Shown: positions 38,393 to 44,902 of the stretch, piece after piece
How the letters are laid out: every line of letters starts with the position of its first letter
Numbering within the stretch: the stretch's first letter is position 1
Source of the DNA: DATMGU01 sp035555315
GTDB taxonomy: Bacteria; Pseudomonadota; Alphaproteobacteria; ATCC43930; CGMCC-115725
DNA length: 64,000 bases
Assembly (NCBI GenBank): GCA_035555315.1
Contig: DATMGU010000073.1
Coordinates: 21,935 to 85,934 of the forward strand
Direction: 5' to 3'
Position numbers and translations under genes: made by a program
The notes under the pieces: model-generated
The model's database searches: none
Seen by the model: only the letters and a program-made list of their open reading frames with translations
Told to the model about the DNA's origin: nothing

Positions 38393-39334
38393 TCACCCTG
38401 ATGGCGGGTCGCTCCCCGTCGCGGGGTGCGGCAGCTTGTAATGCCGGTACCAGGTATCGGCCGACCAGGGTGCCGCGAACGGTTCCTCGGCACCGGCACC
38501 GTCCGGCGCGGTCTCCGCTTCGGAGATTCCCCTGGCGGGTTGGCCCGTATCAGGCTCGGCGGCTTCGACCCCCTCCTCGGCTTCGGCCCCCTCCTCATCT
38601 TCCTCAGCCTCGCCGTCTTCGTCTTCCTCGTCTTCGGCATAAGGCGATCCCGGCGCCTTGGTCCGGGCTTCCTGCACCGCCCAATGATCTTCCGCCCAAC
38701 GGCGCCAATTCGGATCGAGCCCCAGATCCCAGCAGATCCGCGCGATGATCTCGCCGATCGGATGGCTGCCGATATCGGTCTCGACATCCTCGTCTTCCAG
38801 CCGCTCCCGCAGCTCTCTTTCCCGCTGGTAGGCCTTGATCCCGGTGAGCTCGGCATTGATCGCCTGCTTCACGATGCGTCCGACCTGCGCCTTGCGCCGG
38901 TGCCGGCGATCCGTCTCGGCCAGCGCCGCGCGCTCCGCCTGCCTGTCCAGCGCCGCCGAGACCGCGCGTGGGGTCAACGGCCCCTCGGCGATCCGGGCCT
39001 CCAGCGCCACCGTCTGGCGCACCGAGCGCGAAATCCGCGTGAACACCAATCCAAGATCCGGCCCGGCCTTTTGCGGTGTCCCGGCCGGCTCGGAAACCGC
39101 CTTCGCCTGCTCCAGGGCCTGCCGCCCGACCGCCTCCGCCAATTCCATACCGATCTCGGCGAGCCGCTGCAGCATCCGCAGATGCCGCTCGGTGCGCTCG
39201 CTCCTTTCCGAACCACAAGCGCACCCCTCCATCCGCTCCGAGGAGGGACCGTTCGGGGCCGCGTCGCCGGGGGCGATCTCGGCCGGATCTATGGCTTGCG
39301 TCATGTCCATGAACATATCAAGAACACAGAGCAT
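38393..39334 (-). CDS. Hypothetical protein with acidic C-terminal linker
   Basis: A ~313-residue protein that I cannot assign. Residues ~45-190 are helical (HLRMLQRLAEIGMELAEAVG; LVFTRISRSVRQTVALEARI; AERAALAETDRRHRRKAQVG), then IGEIIARICWDLGLDPNW, followed by a very acidic stretch (EDEEDEDGEAEEDEEG) and a short C-terminal WYRHYKLPHP motif. The start is uncertain: ATGs at 39334, 39316, 39310 and 39304 are in frame and none has a clear ribosome site. No membrane segment or enzyme motif is seen. Similar helical proteins seem to occur in related Alphaproteobacteria. Confidence 0.6.
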   Translation of the reverse strand: MLCVLDMFMDMTQAIDPAEIAPGDAAPNGPSSERMEGCACGSERSERTERHLRMLQRLAEIGMELAEAVGRQALEQAKAVSEPAGTPQKAGPDLGLVFTRISRSVRQTVALEARIAEGPLTPRAVSAALDRQAERAALAETDRRHRRKAQVGRIVKQAINAELTGIKAYQRERELRERLEDEDVETDIGSHPIGEIIARICWDLGLDPNWRRWAEDHWAVQEARTKAPGSPYAEDEEDEDGEAEEDEEGAEAEEGVEAAEPDTGQPARGISEAETAPDGAGAEEPFAAPWSADTWYRHYKLPHPATGSDPPSG

Positions 39335-39420
39335 ATCGAGAGTCAAGGGCCGTTGCAGGGCCGTCGAAGGCCGGCGGAGAACTCACCTGCTCGACGCTTC
39401 ATTCAGGAACACGGGGATGA

Positions 39421-39482
39421 GGGGCCTAGGGGACCTGTTTATCATGCACCCGTGCCCCTCGGCGCTGGAACGGGCCTAGGGC
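39421..39482. repeat. Intergenic block with two GGGCCTAGGG copies
   Basis: The decamer GGGCCTAGGG occurs twice here, at about 39423 and 39473. Between them, GGGGACCTGTTTATCATGCACCCGTGCCCC (39441-39470, given only as its ends GGGGACC and GTGCCCC elsewhere) resembles the first third of the 96-bp repeats at 42.0 and 44.9 kb. It sits directly downstream of the DUF5677 gene and marks the left side of the accessory region. Function unknown. Confidence 0.35.
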
Positions 39483-39492
39483 CGGTTCACAG

Positions 39493-41088
39493 TCAGTCAG
39501 CCACTTCTGCCGGATTGGGGTCCGTTTCTGGTGTCGCCTCGGGTTCGGGTTTTGCTTCGGCCTCTGGGTTTGCCGGCGCTTCGTCCCTAGGCCGAATTCG
39601 TGGCTTGAACGGTGGATAGGCTGCCGTCAGCTGGTCGAGCATCAGATTGACCAGTTTAACCGAGTCGCGAGAGACGCTCTCCATCGTCTCTCGCGGCGGC
39701 GCTGGAACGCGATGATAGCGATGCAAGGGATTAAGGCAGAGATCGAAGACCGTGTCGCGTACCGCGCTCCACTGACCGTGGACGTAGCTCGACGGCCAGC
39801 CGTAATATTTGTCGTAAATGTCCTTAGCACCGGCCGCGTCGCTCATTTTCCGTAAGTCCAGCCCGGCCCAATTTCCAAGTTCTATCTCGGTATATTCTTG
39901 CCAGACATCCTCGTTGGCCAACATTTCGAGTTCCTCGATCTTTATATACTCTGGAACCTCCTCTGCCTCCAGGTCGAGCATTTTCAGGAAAGCGAGCTTG
40001 GCTTGGCCGACACCATGCCTGCGATATTTCTCCCAAAGTGCCTTTTCGTCACGGTTTCGCAAAAAAGCCAGCGTCAAATATACCTCCACCATCGTACGCA
40101 TGGCCAGGCGCCCCTCAATGCGGTTATGGGCTCTGCTGCGGTTGATGTTGAGGGCGAGGGTGATGCCATAGAGAACCATGCCGAAGACGGCATCGCTGCG
40201 GGCATCCATGTCGGTCGTGGTGTTATTCATGAAATGCGCCGCAACCTTCGCGTACATTTCGACCAGCGCCTTGACCGCGGGCCGAGTATCAAGCTCGGCG
40301 ACACCTTGCCGCGGCGCCGGTATGCATTTCGTTCGCTTCCAGCATTCCTGCCAGAATTTCTGGGCAAACCCCGACTCTTTGATTGCGGAATCCAGGATGT
40401 TGAGGCCCATTTCCAATGCTCGAATCTTCGGCCGCACGGAGCGCATGTCTCCAACGTCGGGATAACCGATCAGCTCATCCCGGATATGGGACATGGTCGT
40501 CGGTAGTCGAACCCGGTCGGTGACGGCGTAGAAAACGACTTTGATCCAGCGGCAATCGGTCGCTGCCTGGGACTGATGTTCAGTGGTAGCAGCGACGGCG
40601 GCAGCGGCAATTTCCGAATGGATTGTAGCGTCCGGCTCATCGAGATGCCTCGTCCAGTGGGCGCGATCCGGAAGGCAATCGAACAACAGCAGCGCCGACA
40701 AGGCGTGGCGGGCTTCCGGAGCGGCGAATAGCGGGGCGAAGATCACATCGAAGGTCGCGTCGTCGAGTTCGGCGATCACCGAATGTTGGATGGCGGTCGC
40801 GGTTGTTTCGGGAAGCGACTTGATGGCAGCGATGACTTGGCGGAAGCACTCGAGATACCGTTCTCGCGGAAGATGGCCGACGAGAATGACCGCCCACAAA
40901 AGTTCCGGCAAGCGCTCGTCACGCCAGGACACCAATGCCGTATTGGGGACCTGAGCAAAAGGCGGCTTCAGGGTTTTGCCATGGAGCTTATGCTGGTCGA
41001 GCGAGCTGATGTTGCGATCACCTTTGGTGCCGCGCTTGCTGGATCCCTTCTTACCGCCCTTTGCTATCCTAACGATCCCCCATCCCAT
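39493..41088 (-). CDS. DUF5677 domain-containing protein
   Basis: A 531-residue protein. A basic N-terminus (KGGKKGSSKRGTKG) leads to the conserved SLDQHKLHGKTLKPPFAQVP and SWRDERLPELLWAVIL blocks. The DUF5677 core is at ~310-440: NRIEGRLAMRTMVEVYLTLA, FLRNRDEKALWEKYRRHG and the SSYVHGQWSAVRDT histidine motif. The C-terminus is Pro/Glu-rich and probably disordered. DUF5677 proteins are uncharacterised and often lie in accessory or defence-rich regions. Here the neighbours are toxin-antitoxin genes. No membrane or nuclease motif is visible. Confidence 0.75.
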   Translation of the reverse strand: MGWGIVRIAKGGKKGSSKRGTKGDRNISSLDQHKLHGKTLKPPFAQVPNTALVSWRDERLPELLWAVILVGHLPRERYLECFRQVIAAIKSLPETTATAIQHSVIAELDDATFDVIFAPLFAAPEARHALSALLLFDCLPDRAHWTRHLDEPDATIHSEIAAAAVAATTEHQSQAATDCRWIKVVFYAVTDRVRLPTTMSHIRDELIGYPDVGDMRSVRPKIRALEMGLNILDSAIKESGFAQKFWQECWKRTKCIPAPRQGVAELDTRPAVKALVEMYAKVAAHFMNNTTTDMDARSDAVFGMVLYGITLALNINRSRAHNRIEGRLAMRTMVEVYLTLAFLRNRDEKALWEKYRRHGVGQAKLAFLKMLDLEAEEVPEYIKIEELEMLANEDVWQEYTEIELGNWAGLDLRKMSDAAGAKDIYDKYYGWPSSYVHGQWSAVRDTVFDLCLNPLHRYHRVPAPPRETMESVSRDSVKLVNLMLDQLTAAYPPFKPRIRPRDEAPANPEAEAKPEPEATPETDPNPAEVAD

Positions 41089-41144
41089 TACTTTGACGAA
41101 ATGCTGACAGCAGGTCTGGCAAAAATCCGCTCCATAACGTCACG

Positions 41145-41290
41145 CTAGATGACGATCAGTTCCGTCCGCATCACACCGTCTCCGCGTTGATCTCGTCATA
41201 GTCCGCGTGGGTGCCGAAGAACCTCATCGCCAGCACACCCGCCCGATATTGCACGATCGCGACCAACCGAAAGTCATATTGTGCACGCCC
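41145..41290 (-). pseudogene. higBA toxin-antitoxin scar (HigB C-terminus plus HigA start)
   Basis: Reading the minus strand from 41290, ~38 codons match the end of a HigB mRNA interferase: QYDFRLVAIVQYRAG, then FFGTHADYDEINAETV and a stop. The stop overlaps an ATG (TGATG) exactly as in intact higBA pairs, but the second frame reads only MRTELIVI before a TAG at 41145. The toxin N-terminus and nearly all of the antitoxin are gone. The break on the toxin side coincides with the end of hicB, so recombination or insertion of hicAB probably destroyed the older system. Confidence 0.7.
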
Positions 41291-41613
41291 TACGCCGCCT
41301 CGATCAGATGCGCGATCCACCGGCTGAGGCTCGTACCTTCGGCCGCCGCGCGGATCGCCGCCTTTCGATGCAACTCGGGTTCGGTCCGGACCAGGATCTT
41401 GCCGTTGAACGGCCGATCCGGTTCCTCCCCCCGCTCGGCGCAGTGTGCGAGATAATCGTCGATGCCACCCTCGAAGGAGGCTCGCAGTTCCGCCGCGTTC
41501 GAGCCCTCGAAATGGATGATGTCCTTGAGCCCAAGCACGACACCCGAGAAGGTTTCCTCTTCAGGGTCGAAATCGATTGGACCGGCCGTATAGCCCTTGT
41601 ATTCCATGGTCAT
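41290..41613 (-). CDS. hicB: Type II antitoxin, HicB family
   Basis: A 107-residue HicB. The N-terminal part (YKGYTAGPIDFDPEEETFSG) is the partial RNase H-like fold that blocks HicA; GLKDIIHFEGSNAAELRASF is the conserved centre. The C-terminus FNGKILVRTEPELHRKAAIR and GTSLSRWIAHLI is a ribbon-helix-helix-type DNA-binding end. It starts in the hicA stop (ATGA); an ATG two codons later is an alternative. It should neutralise HicA and repress the pair through the palindromes upstream of hicA. Confidence 0.9.
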   Translation of the reverse strand: MTMEYKGYTAGPIDFDPEEETFSGVVLGLKDIIHFEGSNAAELRASFEGGIDDYLAHCAERGEEPDRPFNGKILVRTEPELHRKAAIRAAAEGTSLSRWIAHLIEAA

Positions 41614-41864
41614 GGCTTGACCCCCGCGTTCGTCAAAAACAGGCGCATCGCATCGACGGCGCCCTTCTTCGTGGTCGGCTTCGGATGCGGCCGATGAAAA
41701 TTGGCGCGAACGCCCTTCAACGTCATCGCAACCCGGCTGCCTTCCCGCTCCTGAACTGTGCCACCGCTCCCGATCACGAGTGCTTCGATCTCCACCCAGC
41801 GGATATCCGCCTTGGTCGGCCGGCTGAAGATCGCTTCGAGCGTTTTACGGTGCTTGCTGTTCAC
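41610..41864 (-). CDS. hicA: Type II toxin, HicA family mRNA interferase
   Basis: An 84-residue HicA with the double-stranded RNA-binding fold: NSKHRKTLEAIFSRPTKADI, RWVEIEALVIGSGG and the catalytic histidine region GVRANFHRPHP, then AMRLFLTNAGVKP. It cleaves mRNA when not bound by HicB. The frame is open upstream, but the GTG at 41864 gives the canonical NSKHRKTL start. There is no ribosome site before this GTG; a TATCAT box ends only six bases before it, so the transcript may be leaderless. Confidence 0.9.
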   Translation of the reverse strand: MNSKHRKTLEAIFSRPTKADIRWVEIEALVIGSGGTVQEREGSRVAMTLKGVRANFHRPHPKPTTKKGAVDAMRLFLTNAGVKP

Positions 41865-41870
41865 GGCAAA

Positions 41871-41899
41871 ATGATAGCGTAAGGCGATATCTCGCGCAA
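41871..41899 (-). promoter_or_regulatory. Candidate hicAB promoter
   Basis: On the minus strand, TTGCGC (41899-41894) and TATCAT (41876-41871) are separated by exactly 17 bp, a good sigma70-type arrangement. The -10 box ends six bases before the hicA GTG, which predicts transcription starting at or next to the start codon. The imperfect palindrome at 41873-41891 covers the spacer and the -10 box, so HicB bound there would exclude RNA polymerase. Confidence 0.5.
41873..41891. promoter_or_regulatory. Candidate HicB operator O1 (imperfect palindrome)
   Basis: GATAGCG-taagg-CGATATC, a 19-bp site with the same length and nearly the same half-sites as the perfect palindrome 34 bp away. It overlaps the predicted hicA -10 region. 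Confidence 0.55.
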
Positions 41900-41906
41900 C
41901 AAGGGT

Positions 41907-41925
41907 GATAGCGCATTGCGCTATC
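41907..41925. promoter_or_regulatory. Candidate HicB operator O2 (perfect palindrome)
   Basis: GATAGCGCA-t-TGCGCTATC, a perfect 9-bp inverted repeat around one base, just upstream of the predicted -35 box of hicA. Its centre is 34 bp, about three helical turns, from the centre of O1, which suits cooperative binding by a HicB oligomer. Confidence 0.65.
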
Positions 41926-41990
41926 GTGTCCGCTTCGTGCGGCCCCTTCGGCACGGGCTGCCGTTTTATCCATCATTTGTTGGAAGAATA

Positions 41991-42086
41991 CGGGGGCACC
42001 TATTTGTTAATAGGCTGCCGCCCCCCAATCCTCGATGCTAGACGACAGCGAGGAGCGTGAGAAATGGGTAAGATATCCCCACATCT
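41991..42086. repeat. 96-bp direct repeat, copy A
   Basis: A 96-bp unit starting CGGGGGCACCTATTTGTTAA and ending CCCCACATCT. It aligns without gaps to 44899-44994 with about 17 mismatches, six of them clustered near the end. CACCTATTTGTTAATA and AGCGAGGAGCGTGAGAAAT are identical in both. The ends are loosely inverted (GGGG-CACCTATTT against AAAT...CCCC). The rest of the 370-bp gap between hicA and the gene at 42235 holds the hicAB operators, this repeat and AT-rich sequence with no gene I can support. Confidence 0.75.
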
Positions 42087-42234
42087 TCACAAATCTGACC
42101 TGAATTTCGGCCGATATTTTATAATGCGAAATCGCCCCGACCACAGATGGAGATGGAGATGGCTTCGAAAACGTTGGTTCGACAATTTCTATATATCACA
42201 ACAATAGATAAATCAGACATGGCATCTAAATGAA

Positions 42235-42819
42235 ATGCGTGAAGCTCCTAGAAAGATAGATCGACATTACAAATCGTTCCGGGCACCGAATCGTCGGGAC
42301 CTACTACGTCTGCACGACATATTAACGAGCGAATTCGATTGCACGACATTCAAGATCGACAATGTTATGTTGGATAATAAAGATGAACTCAGGCATTACA
42401 ATATTTATCAAGTTACTGAACTTCTCTTCAGTGGCGGCGGTCGGAAACCGTATGTTGGAATACTATACCGAGCAGGTGAATTTGCAAATTGCGTCATCAA
42501 TGATGACGCACATGGGCCGAGTTTAGCAGCGTTAGCAGTCGCCGATAGCATGTTTGACGCCAACGGCCAGCCTGAATTTGATGAGCCTTTTGAATTTATT
42601 GGAAGTGCTGCGGAGTTACATGAGAATAAAATGATCCATTCTTTCAAGACTGAACGAACGACGGCATCGATTCACGCTCTGAATGAGGTTCCCGAAATTC
42701 CACCAACAGCACCCACCACTAATACTCCACTGATAAGTCGAATCAAGAACGAATCGTATAGATTAATGCCGCAATTTCTTGTTCAGCTTGTTCTTTCTAT
42801 ATTCAAATTGTTTTCTTGA
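42235..42819 (+). CDS. Hypothetical protein, AT-rich orphan gene
   Basis: A 194-residue protein I do not recognise. The base composition is visibly much lower in GC than everything around it, with many A/T-ending codons, which suggests recent transfer. The sequence looks like a soluble alpha/beta domain (~20-130: FDCTTFKIDNVMLDNKDEL, YVGILYRAGEFANCVIND) followed by a threonine/proline-rich linker (PEIPPTAPTTNTP) and a hydrophobic C-terminal helix (FLVQLVLSIFKLF) that could anchor it in a membrane. No catalytic motif is evident. The ATG at 42235 is the first in frame; no strong ribosome site precedes it. Confidence 0.6.
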   Translation: MREAPRKIDRHYKSFRAPNRRDLLRLHDILTSEFDCTTFKIDNVMLDNKDELRHYNIYQVTELLFSGGGRKPYVGILYRAGEFANCVINDDAHGPSLAALAVADSMFDANGQPEFDEPFEFIGSAAELHENKMIHSFKTERTTASIHALNEVPEIPPTAPTTNTPLISRIKNESYRLMPQFLVQLVLSIFKLFS

Positions 42820-42875
42820 AATATTGTGGGAAATCCAGTAGCGAATCCGGTGCCATACATGGGAATCTGGGCTCG

Positions 42876-43424
42876 TCAGCCCGCTTTGGCATAATCGCTC
42901 GGTTCGAACTTCTCCTTGCGTCTGCTGCGGAACCACACGGTCCGTGCCGGCAATTCATCGACAGGATCAGGGAAGTCGATGAGATCCGGCCAATCCAGGT
43001 GCCCGGCTCTTTTGTGGGCCGTCTTGAAGTTCGTTTCGAACCAGCGATTCAACACGGTGACGCCCCTTTTTGGAAGCGATTTCGTCTTCTTGTCGTTCAG
43101 CGGCAAGCCCAAGAAGCGCACATGCAACCACTCGGCATAGTCGAGTGACGCCCGCGTCACCTTCACCCGTCTGCCAGATGGCTCTGCAGTCGCTATCTCC
43201 CCAAGCCAGAAGACCCTATCCCTGGTGATTTCACCTAACTTGTGATGACCATCGTGGAGACGCCTGTGCAAAGCCTCCCCAATGCCGATGTATTGCATTT
43301 TGGCGCGCCGTTCAAATTTGCGCTTGCCGATGGCAAGATAAAGCCCGTGGGCATACCAGTCGCGCGCTTCGACTTGCGCTTCCTCCAGAGTCTCGTATGG
43401 ACCATACCAGTTGATCGCGATCAT
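42876..43424 (-). CDS. GIY-YIG nuclease-like protein
   Basis: A 182-residue protein with the GIY-YIG core: GLYLAIG at ~27-33 and QYIGIG at ~44-49, followed by ALHRRLHDGHHK, where an arginine normally acts in catalysis. GIY-YIG domains cut DNA in homing, repair, restriction and mobile-element functions. The rest (SLDYAEWLHVRFLGLPLNDK) is a helical extension without a zinc finger or recognisable DNA-binding module. The start is uncertain: ATG at 43424 is used here, but AAGGGG lies well placed for a TTG at 43442, and a GTG at 43466 is also in frame. Confidence 0.72.
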   Translation of the reverse strand: MIAINWYGPYETLEEAQVEARDWYAHGLYLAIGKRKFERRAKMQYIGIGEALHRRLHDGHHKLGEITRDRVFWLGEIATAEPSGRRVKVTRASLDYAEWLHVRFLGLPLNDKKTKSLPKRGVTVLNRWFETNFKTAHKRAGHLDWPDLIDFPDPVDELPARTVWFRSRRKEKFEPSDYAKAG

Positions 43425-43557
43425 CAGGTGCTTTGATGCCAAGGTGCGTTTCCCCTTATGTCCCACGAGATTAACAAAGGGATTTCCCGGCGGCTATCGT
43501 CCTCATCTGGACACCCACTGATGGTCAGCGATCTTCTTTTTACCGCGTTTGTCCATC

Positions 43558-43836
43558 TCAGCGAACCGTGTACCACGGGATGGAAGGGCTACCTTGCTCG
43601 TGGCCGCGCGCGGGGTAGACCTCGCTCCCTCGTATTGTGAACTCTGGGATTGACGAACTTCCTCGCACGTGACCGCGCGAAGGAGACATGTCGCCCCCCT
43701 TGATCTGGTAGTGAGGTATGGGTGAACTGCCGCCAGCATGGCCTCGTGCTGGAAACACCTCGATCCCACGTATCTCGAAGTGAGGAATCGAGGAGCCACC
43801 AGAAGGATGACCACGGGCCGGGAATAGCTGGGTCAT
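43558..43836 (-). CDS. Small protein of four 23-residue tandem repeats
   Basis: A 92-residue protein built from a five-residue lead and four copies of a 23-residue unit, the last cut to 18. The unit reads approximately PARGH-xx-GSSSIP-x-F-x-IRG-x-EVY. Starts of the units are at 43821, 43752, 43683 and 43614. Codons for the constant residues differ between copies (Pro is CCG, CCA, CCT, CCC), so the protein sequence has been conserved while the DNA drifted. AAGGA lies a few bases before the ATG. Alternating polar and hydrophobic residues suggest a beta-repeat fold. No function is known to me. Confidence 0.7.
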   Translation of the reverse strand: MTQLFPARGHPSGGSSIPHFEIRGIEVFPARGHAGGSSPIPHYQIKGGDMSPSRGHVRGSSSIPEFTIRGSEVYPARGHEQGSPSIPWYTVR

Positions 43837-43893
43837 GGTGCTTCCTTGCCACTGGTCAATTTCTGGGCTCGATAATGGACTCGGGATGGAGGT

Positions 43894-44289
43894 TCATCTC
43901 GTAGACAACGTGAGAAGTATGCTGAACATCGAGGCAACTAGAGAAGCCATCGCCACAGCAAACGTCGCGATGGCCCAGGCCTGTGCCCGATTAATTACCG
44001 CCCATCCTGCTTCCGTTATTCGATATACAGGGCCACTCGTCTCAAACGCGGTCGCGCCCACTTTTCCATCTGGTGAGATGCCGCCTTGCGGAACGGCGTC
44101 GTGCAGAACGCCGATCCAGCCACGCATTTCGCAGGTTTTGTACGCCGCATCCAACCCTTCCGATCGCGGCGGGCTGCATTCGACAACCATGACGTTACCA
44201 GGATTGAGCATCAACGCAACCCGCTGCCGCGTAAGACCGCAGAGCGCGAGACGTATCCGCCGTTCGCGACGCCAGTCCTCTAATGCCAT
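43894..44289 (-). CDS. Hypothetical protein with C-terminal membrane anchor
   Basis: A 131-residue protein. Residues ~1-100 are soluble: RRERRIRLALCGLTRQRVAL, then MRGWIGVLHDAVPQGG and VYRITEAGWAVINRAQ, the last resembling the wing and final helix of winged-helix domains. Residues ~104-128 form one membrane helix (WAIATFAVAMASLVASMFSI). A cytoplasmic N-terminus with a tail anchor is expected. GAGGATCTGAG precedes the ATG at 44289. It lies 57 bp upstream of the repeat-protein gene on the same strand, so the two may be one operon. Confidence 0.6.
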   Translation of the reverse strand: MALEDWRRERRIRLALCGLTRQRVALMLNPGNVMVVECSPPRSEGLDAAYKTCEMRGWIGVLHDAVPQGGISPDGKVGATAFETSGPVYRITEAGWAVINRAQAWAIATFAVAMASLVASMFSILLTLSTR

Positions 44290-44310
44290 CTCAGATCCTC
44301 ACGACCGGCG

Positions 44311-44787
44311 TTAACCTTCGCCGTTTATCTTCCGCCACTCGGATAGCGTGACCCTCCCAAGATCGGGGCGGGGCTGGTGTGACAGCATGCAGAGATACTC
44401 CAGTGAGTGTCCGTCCGGATCATCAAAATACACGCTGGCGGCGGGCATCCACGAAAGCACGACCGGTTCTGATATCTCCGGCCCGCCACCTCCGTTCCGG
44501 GGCGTGAGGCCCGCCCCACGAAGGGCCGCGATAGACGCTTCAATCTGCGGAAGTGCTACCCGAAAGGCGATATGAAGCCTCATAAACATCGGGGAAGAAT
44601 GGATCGACCAGAGCCCCAGCATCGCGGCACCTGGTGCACCGATCCAGAAAAAGGCAACGTGCCGCTGGGGAATTCTATGTGCCAGTTCCAATCCAAGGAC
44701 GTCCCGATAAAACGCCACCGAGCGGTCAAGATTGGAGACGGTCAGGTGAGCCTCGAAAAGTCCGCTTATGGGAATGATTGACATCAT
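44311..44787 (-). CDS. VOC (glyoxalase/bleomycin-resistance fold) protein
   Basis: A 158-residue vicinal-oxygen-chelate protein. FEAHLTVSNLDRSVAFYRDVLGL in two parts marks the first beta-alpha-beta-beta-beta module with the metal His, and SVYFDDPDGHSLEYL marks the second with the metal Glu/His. Such proteins include glyoxalases, dioxygenases and antibiotic-binding proteins; which one cannot be told. Two ATGs (44787, 44784) follow a TTG. It is 21 bp upstream of the tail-anchored protein gene on the same strand. Confidence 0.8.
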   Translation of the reverse strand: MMSIIPISGLFEAHLTVSNLDRSVAFYRDVLGLELAHRIPQRHVAFFWIGAPGAAMLGLWSIHSSPMFMRLHIAFRVALPQIEASIAALRGAGLTPRNGGGGPEISEPVVLSWMPAASVYFDDPDGHSLEYLCMLSHQPRPDLGRVTLSEWRKINGEG

Positions 44788-44864
44788 CAACGTCCGTTGT
44801 GTCGAAGCCGCTTCCCCTTACGTTAGGTGGGCGGCCCTCCAGGCGAGATCATAGTCTTAAGTGG

Positions 44865-44902
44865 GATTATTCGGGATTGTTCGTGGGCCACGATTATTCG
44901 GG
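44865..44902. repeat. Short direct repeats GATTATTCGGG
   Basis: GATTATTCGGG occurs at 44865-44875 and 44892-44902, with a related GATTGTTCG at 44875-44883 between them. The last copy runs into the start of the 96-bp repeat B. They could be traces of slippage or of insertion at the repeat end. Confidence 0.45.

Noticed and set aside
42064..42207. A 47-codon open frame starting inside repeat A with a good AGGAG-like leader
   Set aside because: In repeat B the corresponding start codon is ATA and the frame is not kept, so the leader is part of the repeat and not evidence of a gene. The peptide has no similarity I recognise.
43558..43836. Possible CRISPR-like array or minisatellite at the 69-bp repeat
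   Set aside because: Units are contiguous with no spacers, diverged mainly at synonymous sites, and make a protein with a ribosome site.
43503..43852. Open frames in the other two minus-strand frames over the four-repeat gene
   Set aside because: A 69-bp period keeps all frames open once one is. Only the frame starting at 43836 shows conserved residues across units and a ribosome site.
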